Both the position numbers and the translations under genes were made by a program. This document shows positions 41,166-48,477 of a stretch of DNA of 64,000 nt, in pieces. Positions within the stretch are counted from its first letter, which is position 1; each line of letters starts with the position of its first letter. The notes beneath the pieces are model-generated. The model saw only the letters and a program-made list of their open reading frames with translations. It was not told the origin of the DNA and ran no database searches. The stretch is from Candidatus Andeanibacterium colombiense (lineage in GTDB: Bacteria; Pseudomonadota; Alphaproteobacteria; Sphingomonadales; Sphingomonadaceae), in the NCBI GenBank assembly GCA_029202985.1, contig CP119316.1:1302001-1366000 (forward strand), given 5' to 3'.

Positions 41166-42631
41166 GCGAGGAAGGCCGCGACCTCCGCCCGCTCCGCCTC
41201 GCTCATATGCAGGCCGAGCTTGCTGCGACGCCAAAGAACGTCCTCGGCGGTCCGTGCCCATTCGACCTCGCGCAAATAGCGGATCTCCGCCTCGCTCAGT
41301 CCGGCGCCGAAGCTGCGGCCGAGGTCGCCCCACTCCTGTGCCCCGCCGAGCCAGCGCCCCGCGCGGGTGCCGTAGGCGCGCACGATCCGGGTCGCGTCGG
41401 TTTCGGACAGGAACGGATGCTTTGCCCGCAGCGCCGCGATCAGCGCCGGCTGGCCGGCGAGTGGGAAATCGCCACCCGGCAGCGGCGTATGCGCGGTCCA
41501 GGCCGGGCCGGAGAGCGCCGGTAGCCTTGCCGCCAGCTCGTCGACCGCCTCCTGCGCGAGATGCCGGGACGAAGTGATCTTGCCGCCCAGCACATCGAGC
41601 AGCGGCGGCCCTTCACCGGGCTCGGACAGCGGCAGGCGATAGCCGCGGGTCGCTGCCTCGGGCTTGCCCGACCCGTCATCGACCAGCGGGCGCACCCCGG
41701 CATAGGTCCACACCACATCGGCCGGGACCACCGGCTTGGCGAAATACTCGCTCACCGCGCCACACAGATAGGCGATCTCCTCCGCGCTCGCGGCGATATG
41801 GTCGAGCGGGCCCTGGTGGTCCTCGTCGGTCGTGCCGATCAAGGTGAAATCGCCCTGGTAGGGAATCGCGAAGCAGATCCGCGTGTCGGGCAGCTGGAAG
41901 AAATAGGCGTATTCGTGGTCGAACAGTTTCGGCACCACGATATGCGATCCGCGCACCCGCCGCAGGTGGTATTCTGCCGGTAGCCCGATCAGCCGCGCGA
42001 CATCGTCCGCGCCCGGCCCGGCCGCATTGACCAGCGCCTTGCCGTGGAAAATGCCGGCGGAGGTCTCCACCGCCCACAGATCGCCGTCTCGCCGCGCGGA
42101 AGTGACCGGCGTCCGCGTGCGAATCTCAGCCCCGCGCTCGGCCGCGTCGAGTGCGTTCAGCGCCACCAGCCGGGCATCGTCGACCCAGCCGTCCGAATAT
42201 TCGAAGCCCCAATCGAACCCGGGCTTGAGCGGCTTGCCCGCCGGATGGCGGTGCAGGCGGATCGTGTCGGCCGCGGGCAGGCGCTTGCGCCCGCCGATAT
42301 GATCGTAGAGGAACAGCCCCAGCCGCAGCACCCAGCGCGGGCGCAGATGCGGCATCCACGGCAGCACGAAGCGCATCGGGCGCACGATATGCGGCGCGAT
42401 CCCCCACAGCACCTCGCGCTCGGCCAGTGCCTCGCGCACCAGCGCGAATTCGTAATATTCGAGATAGCGCAACCCGCCGTGGACCAGCTTGGTCGAGGCC
42501 GAGGACGTGCCGCTGGCAAGGTCGTGCGCCTCGAGCAACAGGACCTTCGCGCCCCTGCCCTGTGCATCGCGCGCAATGCTTGCGCCGTTGACCCCGCCGC
42601 CGATGACGATGAGGTCGAACGGCCCATTCAT
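41162..42631 (-). CDS. glpD: aerobic glycerol-3-phosphate dehydrogenase GlpD
   Basis: A 489-residue FAD enzyme oxidising glycerol-3-phosphate to DHAP at the membrane and feeding quinone. The FAD motif is DLIVIGGGVNGASIARDAQG, with the classic STKLVHGGLRYLEYYEFALV. The C-terminal cap domain is complete (EIRYLREVEWARTAEDVLWR). It overlaps the MFS gene by 4 bp at the convergent 3' ends. No glpK or glpF is present in the window. Confidence 0.97.
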   Translation of the reverse strand: MNGPFDLIVIGGGVNGASIARDAQGRGAKVLLLEAHDLASGTSSASTKLVHGGLRYLEYYEFALVREALAEREVLWGIAPHIVRPMRFVLPWMPHLRPRWVLRLGLFLYDHIGGRKRLPAADTIRLHRHPAGKPLKPGFDWGFEYSDGWVDDARLVALNALDAAERGAEIRTRTPVTSARRDGDLWAVETSAGIFHGKALVNAAGPGADDVARLIGLPAEYHLRRVRGSHIVVPKLFDHEYAYFFQLPDTRICFAIPYQGDFTLIGTTDEDHQGPLDHIAASAEEIAYLCGAVSEYFAKPVVPADVVWTYAGVRPLVDDGSGKPEAATRGYRLPLSEPGEGPPLLDVLGGKITSSRHLAQEAVDELAARLPALSGPAWTAHTPLPGGDFPLAGQPALIAALRAKHPFLSETDATRIVRAYGTRAGRWLGGAQEWGDLGRSFGAGLSEAEIRYLREVEWARTAEDVLWRRSKLGLHMSEAERAEVAAFLA

Positions 42632-42644
42632 CCCTGGGCGTCCA

Positions 42645-43904
42645 TCAATGCAGGATTACCGCGTGGCCCGGCGGGCGCGCATGCAGCCGGCGGAACAGTT
42701 TGCCCTTCTCGCTGTACAGCACCAGCAGCAGCGAAAGGACCGACGCCGCCAGCAGCGCCCAGGCGAGGGGGCGGGCGGTACCGTCGTAATTCTGCCCGAT
42801 CAGGATCCCGATCACCGCGGCGAGCACCATGCGGACGAACGCCTGGATCGAGCTCGCCGCGCCGGCAATCTCGGCGAAGGGCTGCATCGCGATCGAACCG
42901 AAATTGGCGCCGAGGAACCCGAGCAGCATCAGATTGCATGCCATCAGCGGCAGGAACCACAGCAACGACGCGTTGTGCGGCCCATGCGCGACCCATACCT
43001 GCAGCGCGCTGACCACGATGAAGATCAGCAGGCCCGCATGGCTGACGCGGCGCGCACCGAAGCGCTCGACGATCCGCGAATTGGTGATGCTCGAAATCGC
43101 CATTGTCGCGGCGGTGCCGCCGAACACATAAGGGAAGTATTCGCCCGCGCCGAAATGCTCGCCGACCAGTTGCTGCGCCGAGTTGACGTAGCCGAACACG
43201 GTCCCGATCACGAGCGCGGTGCCAAGCACATAGCCGACCGCCTGGCGCGAGGTCGCCGCGATATACATGTTGCGCACCAGCACCTTCGGCTGAATTTCTT
43301 GGCGGAATTCGGGATGCAGCGTCTCGGGCAGGCGGAGGCCGGCCCAGACCATCACCGCGATGCCCATGATTCCCAGGCCGATGAAAATCCACCGCCAGCC
43401 GGCGACTTCGAGCACCAGCTGGCCGATGCTCGGCGCGATTACCGGCACGGTGATGAACACCGCGGTGACCAGCGAGAACACCCGCGCCATCTTGTCGCCT
43501 TCGAACTGGTCGCGGATGATCGCGCCCGGCAGCACCATCAGCCCGGCGGTCGCAAAGCCCTGCAGCACGCGCAGCACCAGCATCTGCTCGAAATCCTGCG
43601 CCAGCGCGCAGCCGAAGCCGAGCACGACATAGGCGGTGAGCGAGATCATCAGCAGTTTCTTGCGCCCGAAGCGGTCCGCAAGCACGCCGGGAACCAGCGC
43701 GCCGGCGCCCGAGGCGAGCAGGAACAGGCCGACTATCAGCTGGCGCTTGTTCGCCTCCAGCACGCCGAATTCGCCCGCGATATCGGGCAGCGCCGGCAGC
43801 ATGCCGTCGATCGCCAGCGCCTGAAGCGCCATGATCATCGCGGTCAGCACCACCAGTTCGGTAGGTCCGAGGACGCGCGGCGCGGGAGGGGTGACGGTAG
43901 CCAT
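42645..43904 (-). CDS. Bcr/CflA-family multidrug efflux MFS transporter
   Basis: A 419-residue, 12-helix drug/H+ antiporter. It shows IDGMLPALPDIAGEFGVLEA, the motif A equivalent GVLADRFGRKKLLMISLTAY, and RVLQGFATAGLMVLPGAIIR. A further conserved block is FGYVNSAQQLVGEHFGAGEY. It lies 13 bp upstream of glpD on the same strand and may share its mRNA. Confidence 0.9.
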   Translation of the reverse strand: MATVTPPAPRVLGPTELVVLTAMIMALQALAIDGMLPALPDIAGEFGVLEANKRQLIVGLFLLASGAGALVPGVLADRFGRKKLLMISLTAYVVLGFGCALAQDFEQMLVLRVLQGFATAGLMVLPGAIIRDQFEGDKMARVFSLVTAVFITVPVIAPSIGQLVLEVAGWRWIFIGLGIMGIAVMVWAGLRLPETLHPEFRQEIQPKVLVRNMYIAATSRQAVGYVLGTALVIGTVFGYVNSAQQLVGEHFGAGEYFPYVFGGTAATMAISSITNSRIVERFGARRVSHAGLLIFIVVSALQVWVAHGPHNASLLWFLPLMACNLMLLGFLGANFGSIAMQPFAEIAGAASSIQAFVRMVLAAVIGILIGQNYDGTARPLAWALLAASVLSLLLVLYSEKGKLFRRLHARPPGHAVILH

Positions 43905-44009
43905 GCGTGGCCCCTAGCCCCGCGTACACGCGAAAGGCCAGCGCGAATTGTTAGCAAGTGCAACAATTTCCCTTTGCTTCCCTTTGTCACACCGGCCGTT
44001 TTCCCCCTC

Positions 44010-44166
44010 GCCACCCCGGGCCTGTTCCGGAGTCCCACCTTCTTTCCCGTCATCCCGAACCTGGTTTAGGATCTATTCCGCAGTTTGCCCGGAGCGCGAA
44101 AGTGAGCGCCAGCGAACCGCCAAGCTGCGTTCGGCCCTTGCCACCCCGGAACAGGTCGGGGTGACT
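44010..44166. repeat. degenerate REP-type inverted repeats upstream of dinB
   Basis: Arms related to GTCATCCCGAACCTG (44049 onward) and CAGGTCGGGGTGAC (about 44152-44165) face each other, with a further GCCACCCCGGGCCTGTTCCGG copy near 44010. They belong to the same palindrome class as 24983-25128 but are imperfect. No gene in it is supported. Confidence 0.65.
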
Positions 44167-44196
44167 CAAGCAGGGGAGCAGCGGTATCATCCCCCG

Positions 44197-45318
44197 ATGG
44201 ACGACGACCGCGACGACGATGACGAATCCGCAGGCGCGCTCGGCCTGCGCAAGATCATCCATGTCGATATGGATGCATTCTACGCCAGCGTCGAACAGCG
44301 CGACGATCCCGCGCTGCGCGACCGCCCGGTCGCGGTCGGCGGGGCGAGCGGGCGCGGGGTGGTCGCCGCGGCGAGCTACGAGGCACGCAGATTCGGAGTG
44401 CGTTCGGCGATGCCTTCGCTCCGCGCGAAACAGCTCTGCCCCGAGCTGATCTTCGTCAAGCCGCGCTTCGACGCCTATCGCGAAGTCTCGCAGACGATCC
44501 GCGCGATCTTTCGCGAGTTCACCCCGCATGTCGAACCGCTGAGCCTCGACGAAGCCTATCTCGACGTGACCGAGGATCTGCGCGGGATCGGCTCGGCCAC
44601 CCGCATCGCCGAGATCATCCGCGCGAAGATCCGGGCCGAGACGCGGCTCACCGCCAGCGCCGGGGTCAGCTACAACAAGTTCCTCGCGAAGCTCGCGAGC
44701 GACCAGAACAAGCCCGACGGGATCTGCGTGATCCGCCCGGGCGAAGGCATGCGCTTCGTCGCCGGCCTGCCGGTGCGGCGCTTCCACGGGGTCGGCCCGC
44801 GCGGAGCGGAAAAGATGGCGCGGCTCGGGATCGAGACCGGGGCGGACCTCGCGGCGAAGGACATCGCGTTCCTGAAAGCCCATTTCGGCAGCTTCGCCGA
44901 CTATCTGTTCCGCGCCGCGCGGGGGATCGACCTCAGGCCGGTGCGCGCGAACCGCAAGCGCAAGTCGCTCGGCGGTGAGCGGACCTTCTTCGACGACATC
45001 TCTTCCGGCAACGCGCTCCACGCCGCGCTGGAAGACATCGCCGAGACCGTCTGGGGCCGGATCGAGGAAGCGCAAGCAAAAGGCCGCACCGTCACCCTCA
45101 AGCTGCGCACCACCGACTTCAAGACGATCACCCGCGCCCGCTCGCTCCCGCAGTTCATCGCCGGGCGCGAAGAGTTCTTCGCGATCGGCCACGGGCTGCT
45201 CGACGAAAGCCTGCCGCTGCCGCTTCCGGCCCGGCTGATGGGCCTGACATTGTCGGCGCTGGAAGGCGATCGGGACGCGGAGCCGAAGCCGGACACCGCG
45301 CAGTTGTCGCTGCTCTAG
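44197..45318 (+). CDS. dinB: DNA polymerase IV DinB
   Basis: A 373-residue Y-family polymerase for translesion synthesis. Catalytic motifs: IIHVDMDAFYASVEQRDDPA (first Asp), and EPLSLDEAYLDVTEDL (second Asp-Glu). The helix-hairpin-helix and little-finger regions follow. The C-terminus ends in AQLSLL, a good beta-clamp-binding motif. The ATG 44197 gives an acidic lead (MDDDRDDDDESAG) before the core. No LexA-type GTTC direct repeat is apparent upstream. Confidence 0.96.
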   Translation: MDDDRDDDDESAGALGLRKIIHVDMDAFYASVEQRDDPALRDRPVAVGGASGRGVVAAASYEARRFGVRSAMPSLRAKQLCPELIFVKPRFDAYREVSQTIRAIFREFTPHVEPLSLDEAYLDVTEDLRGIGSATRIAEIIRAKIRAETRLTASAGVSYNKFLAKLASDQNKPDGICVIRPGEGMRFVAGLPVRRFHGVGPRGAEKMARLGIETGADLAAKDIAFLKAHFGSFADYLFRAARGIDLRPVRANRKRKSLGGERTFFDDISSGNALHAALEDIAETVWGRIEEAQAKGRTVTLKLRTTDFKTITRARSLPQFIAGREEFFAIGHGLLDESLPLPLPARLMGLTLSALEGDRDAEPKPDTAQLSLL

Positions 45319-45791
45319 TTAGCGGCGAGCAGCGCCAGCCCCAACGCAACCCGCCCGCCCCGGTTCTGCGGCAGTGCATCCACCGCGAAGAACCGCGCCT
45401 CAAGGATCTCGCGCCCATCGGGAGCGGGCGTCTCGGCGGTGACGCAGGTGAACACATGCAGCCGGTTCGGCGCGCCGTGGAGCGTCCCTTCGTGGATTTC
45501 CAGCAGGGTTAGCGGCCCGGTGGCGCAGCGCAGTTCCTCGGCGAATTCGCGGGCCGCGGCCCGGGCCGGGTCCTCGCCGCGATGCAACCCGCCGCCCGGC
45601 AGCGTCCACATCCCCGCGCCATAGCTGTGCCGTACCAGCAGTACGCGCCCCGCCGGATCGCGGGCCAGCACGACCACTCCGGCCAGCCGCGGCACACCGG
45701 TCCGCCACCACAATTTGCGCAAGCGATGGGCCAGCCGCAGCGCCGCGCGGTGGAGCGGCGCCGGGACCAGCCGTTCGATCAGGTGAAGCAT
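45315..45791 (-). CDS. NUDIX hydrolase
   Basis: A 158-residue NUDIX protein with the box GGLHRGEDPARAAAREFAEE (GX5EX7REUXEE form) at about residues 68-88, so the Mg-binding glutamates are in place. The first 40 residues are basic and helical. The substrate cannot be told from the sequence. It overlaps pgl by 13 bp and dinB by 4 bp. Confidence 0.9.
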   Translation of the reverse strand: MLHLIERLVPAPLHRAALRLAHRLRKLWWRTGVPRLAGVVVLARDPAGRVLLVRHSYGAGMWTLPGGGLHRGEDPARAAAREFAEELRCATGPLTLLEIHEGTLHGAPNRLHVFTCVTAETPAPDGREILEARFFAVDALPQNRGGRVALGLALLAAN

Positions 45792-46399
45792 GTGACGTGG
45801 ACGCTCGCCGCGCGCAGCAGCCGGGCGACCGGCAGATCGTTCTTGCCCCGCATCGCCGCTTCGAACAGCGCGCGCTTGTCCGCGCCGCGGATCACGAACA
45901 TCAGCTCGTCCGTATCGATCAGCGCCGGAATCGTCAGGCTGAGCCGCTCGAACGGCGCCTCGGGCGGGAGCGGATCGGGCATCAGCCGGCGGACCAGACG
46001 CTGGTCGTCGGGTTGCGGATCGGTGCTCGGAAACAGCGAGGCGATATGCCCGTCATTGCCCATACCGAGCCAGGCGATCCTGAAATGCGGCGGCCGCGCG
46101 TCTTCGGTCAGCGCGGTAACGGTCGCGCCGACCGGCTCCAGCAGCGCGCGGATGCGGCCGACATTGCTTGCCTCGTCGGTTTCGGGGACGATCCGGTCGT
46201 CGCCCGGCCAGATCTCCAGCCGGGCCCAATCCAGCTCTTTCGCCGCCAGCAGCGTCAGGATCGGAAACGGAGTTGAGCCCCCGGGGACGGAGATCGCAAC
46301 CATGCCTTCCGCCGCCGCCAGCGCCTTGGTCAGGCGCCCGCACAACCAGTCGGCGATCGCGGCGTCGTCGGCACCCGGAATGATTGCGGTCTCGGCCAT
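45779..46399 (-). CDS. pgl: 6-phosphogluconolactonase
   Basis: A 206-residue DevB-type lactonase hydrolysing 6-phosphogluconolactone. Motifs: VAISVPGGSTPFPILTLLAA, RLEIWPGDDRIVPETDEASN, and AWLGMGNDGHIASLFPSTDP with the catalytic His. zwf and edd, its usual partners, are outside the window. It is translationally coupled to the downstream NUDIX gene. Confidence 0.93.
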   Translation of the reverse strand: MAETAIIPGADDAAIADWLCGRLTKALAAAEGMVAISVPGGSTPFPILTLLAAKELDWARLEIWPGDDRIVPETDEASNVGRIRALLEPVGATVTALTEDARPPHFRIAWLGMGNDGHIASLFPSTDPQPDDQRLVRRLMPDPLPPEAPFERLSLTIPALIDTDELMFVIRGADKRALFEAAMRGKNDLPVARLLRAASVHVTCFT

Positions 46400-46427
46400 C
46401 TTTTCCCCCAGTACCCCCTAACCAGAA

Positions 46428-46456
46428 AGGCCGCCACGGAATACCCGAGGCGGCCT
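46428..46456 (-). terminator. hairpin between the GDT1-like gene and pgl
   Basis: AGGCCGCC and GGCGGCCT arms (8 bp, perfect). Read on the minus strand, TTTCT follows, fitting a terminator of the GDT1-like transcript. The surrounding 46400-46577 holds nothing else that I can support. Confidence 0.55.
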
Positions 46457-46577
46457 CACTTTCCAGGACTAGCCAGGGCCCCAGGGAGTATGCGGTTTCC
46501 GCCGGGGGGAGCGGGTGCATCTTTGAGGTGGCCTGTGTTTACGAAACCGCCGGCAAAGCACCGGGTTCCCGGGCGCA

Positions 46578-47138
46578 TCAAATAATCCCGCGCGCCGCCG
46601 CGGCGGTCCACAGCCCCGCGACCAGCAGCGCCGCGGCTATGCCGAAACGGATCGCGCGCAGCGGCAGCAGCGCCGCCAGCTGGCCGCCCAGCGCCCAGCC
46701 GACCGTCAGCGCGGCCGCGCCGCCGATCATCCCGCCGGTCCCCGCCAGCCAATGCGATCCGGTGGCGGCGGCGAAGGCCGCGATCAGGAACCGCGCCGCG
46801 TCGCCGACCTGGCGCAGCGCGATCACCAGCCCGGCGGCGAACAGCGAGCGGGTCGGCTCGCCTGGCTCGCGCGGATTGACCGGCCAGAACAGCTCCGCCG
46901 CCCCGGCCAGCAGCGCGAAGGCGACCAGCATCTGCTTGGCCGCCGGCGGCAGCAGCGCCGCCAGCCCCTCCCCGGCCAGCGCGGCAAGGGTGGCGGTGAC
47001 CGCGCAGGCAATCCATCCGGCCACCAGCAGCCCGGCAGAAGCGCCCAGCCTGTCGGAGAGACAGGCGATCAGCCGCTGGTCCCGCCCGCCGGTCGCGGCG
47101 GCGAAACTGGCGATCAGGGCGAGAAAGAAGGCGGGCAT
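46578..47138 (-). CDS. TMEM165/GDT1 (UPF0016)-like membrane protein
   Basis: A 186-residue, six-helix protein with two similar halves. It begins PAFFLALIASFAAATGGRDQ, and the second half has ALRQVGDAARFLIAAFAAAT. In the UPF0016 family each half carries E-x-G-D-(K/R)-(T/S), used for Mn/Ca transport. Here the first motif is lost (GGRDQ) and the second keeps only G-D. It may be a divergent or inactive member; the family assignment is moderately sure. Confidence 0.6.
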   Translation of the reverse strand: MPAFFLALIASFAAATGGRDQRLIACLSDRLGASAGLLVAGWIACAVTATLAALAGEGLAALLPPAAKQMLVAFALLAGAAELFWPVNPREPGEPTRSLFAAGLVIALRQVGDAARFLIAAFAAATGSHWLAGTGGMIGGAAALTVGWALGGQLAALLPLRAIRFGIAAALLVAGLWTAAAARGII

Positions 47139-47155
47139 GGGGCGGTGTTAGGCGA

Positions 47156-47182
47156 TGGAGCGGGTGAAGGGAATCGAACCCT
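47156..47182 (-). repeat. duplicated 3' end of tRNA-Gly (attachment-site-like remnant)
   Basis: These 27 bp are identical to 47247-47273, covering CCA, the acceptor 3' strand and most of the T arm of the intact tRNA-Gly. The sequence beyond is not a tRNA. This is the pattern left by integration at a tRNA 3' end, although the 64 bp between the copies hold no gene. Confidence 0.65.
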
Positions 47183-47246
47183 GCGCGCAGCCGCTTGTGG
47201 CGAAGCGCCACCGGCGGACGAGGGTTCGACTGGATAAGGCAGGAAT

Positions 47247-47320
47247 TGGAGCGGGTGAAGGGAATCGAACCCTCGTATTCAGCTTGGGAAGCTGCTGCTC
47301 TACCATTGAGCTACACCCGC
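47247..47320 (-). tRNA. tRNA-Gly (anticodon CCC)
   Basis: A 74-nt tRNA with CCA encoded. Acceptor GCGGGTG/CACCCGC pairs fully; the D arm is GCTC-AATGGTA-GAGC; the anticodon loop TTCCCAA has anticodon CCC (Gly, codon GGG); the T arm is GAGGG-TTCGATT-CCCTT. One mismatch (G27-A43) is at the base of the anticodon stem. Confidence 0.95.
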
Positions 47321-47405
47321 CCGCTCGGGCGCCCATGTCGGCACGGGCGCGGGCCGCTCATGCCGCGCCCGGTGATTCGGGTCAACCTGCCTTGCCGCTA
47401 ACCGG

Positions 47406-47843
47406 TCAGCCCGCCCTTGCCGCCTTGCGGCCGCGCTTCTGGGCGGGCTTGCGCCCGAGGCCGAGCGACTTGGCCAGTTCGCGGCGCTTCTGCGCATAGT
47501 TCGGCGCGATCAGCGGGTAATCGGCGGGGAGCTTCCAGCGGGCGCGATATTCCTCGACCGACAAATCGTGGTCGGTCGAGAGGTGGCGCTTGAGCATCTT
47601 CATCTTCTTGCCGCATTCGAGGCAGGCGATGCTGTCCGGCTTGACCGAGGCGCGGATCGAGACCGCCGGCTCAAGCGGAACAGCGACGAGCTTGACCGGC
47701 TGGCCCAGCCCGGCGAGCGCCCCATGGACCGACTGGATCAATCCGGGGAGTGTGTCGGAAGCGACCGGATTATGGCTGACATGCGCCGAGACGATATCGG
47801 TAGTAAGGGCAATTAGAAATTCGGGCTCGCGATTATCCGGCAT
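47406..47843 (-). CDS. MucR/Ros-family zinc-finger transcriptional regulator
   Basis: A 145-residue alphaproteobacterial regulator. The finger is CLECGKKMKMLKRHLSTDHD (CxxC...HxxxH type), followed by LSVEEYRARWKLPADYPLIA and YAQKRRELAKSLGLGRK. The C-terminus is a basic Lys/Arg tail. MucR proteins control exopolysaccharide, motility and their own genes at AT-rich sites. AAGGAAAG precedes the ATG, and its upstream region is locally AT-rich, consistent with autoregulation. Confidence 0.95.
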   Translation of the reverse strand: MPDNREPEFLIALTTDIVSAHVSHNPVASDTLPGLIQSVHGALAGLGQPVKLVAVPLEPAVSIRASVKPDSIACLECGKKMKMLKRHLSTDHDLSVEEYRARWKLPADYPLIAPNYAQKRRELAKSLGLGRKPAQKRGRKAARAG

Positions 47844-47939
47844 TTTCGTGCTTTCCTTAACTTTATCGAGGTCGCCGCGGCCTTAGGAGTCGATAAGGAC
47901 TTTTACTACTCTTAGGTATGAGAAACCTTGCCTTTTTGT

Positions 47940-47965
47940 GTATCACGACAGAGCCGTATTGATAC
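47940..47965. promoter_or_regulatory. inverted repeat upstream of the methylmalonyl-CoA genes
   Basis: GTATCA and TGATAC arms separated by 14 bp, about 90 bp before mce, between the divergent MucR gene and the propionate operon. A candidate operator; no matching regulator is known to me. Confidence 0.3.
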
Positions 47966-48051
47966 GTGGTCGCGAATTGCACGGCGTCGCTTCCAAGACG
48001 AATGCGGCAAAGCCATTTCCCAGGACCTGCGCATCGCGCTAGGTGACGCGA

Positions 48052-48477
48052 ATGGAACTCGGGTCCTTGAACCATGTCGGCGTGGCGACGCCGTCGATCG
48101 CGGCGAGTGTTGCCTTCTGGCGCGAGACGATGGGCGCCGTGAGGGTGCATGCGCCGTTCCCGATGCCCGAACAGGGCGTGACCGTTTGCTTCGTCGATAC
48201 GCCGAACACCCAGATCGAACTGCTTGAGCCGCTCGGCGACAATTCGCCGATCGCGAAATTCCTCGAGCGTAATCCGGAGGGCGGCCAGCATCATCTCGCG
48301 TTCGAAGTGCCCGACATCGGGGCGGCGCGCGCGGAATTCGCGAGGGCGGGCAAGCGCATCCTCGGCCCGACCCGGATCGGCGCGCACGGGACGCCGGTGT
48401 TCTTCCTCCATCCGAAGGACATGGGCGGGGTGCTGACCGAGATTATGGAATGGCCGGCGGGCGACCCGCATGACTAG
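48052..48477 (+). CDS. mce: methylmalonyl-CoA epimerase
   Basis: A 141-residue vicinal-oxygen-chelate protein interconverting (2S)- and (2R)-methylmalonyl-CoA. It shows LNHVGVATPSIAASVAFWRE, IELLEPLGDNSPIAKFLERN and GGQHHLAFEVPDI, with metal ligands His, His and Glu (LTEIMEWP at the end). ATG 48052 has AGGTGA 5 nt upstream; a GTG at 48043 is less likely. It overlaps the mutase gene by 8 bp. Confidence 0.94.
   Translation: MELGSLNHVGVATPSIAASVAFWRETMGAVRVHAPFPMPEQGVTVCFVDTPNTQIELLEPLGDNSPIAKFLERNPEGGQHHLAFEVPDIGAARAEFARAGKRILGPTRIGAHGTPVFFLHPKDMGGVLTEIMEWPAGDPHD

Noticed and set aside
39458..41524. 688-codon frame overlapping the MFS gene
   Set aside because: A frame-shifted shadow; the true frame has twelve helices and MHS motifs.
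47183..47246. Second complete tRNA gene beside tRNA-Gly
   Set aside because: Only the T arm and acceptor 3' strand are duplicated; there is no D arm or anticodon arm.
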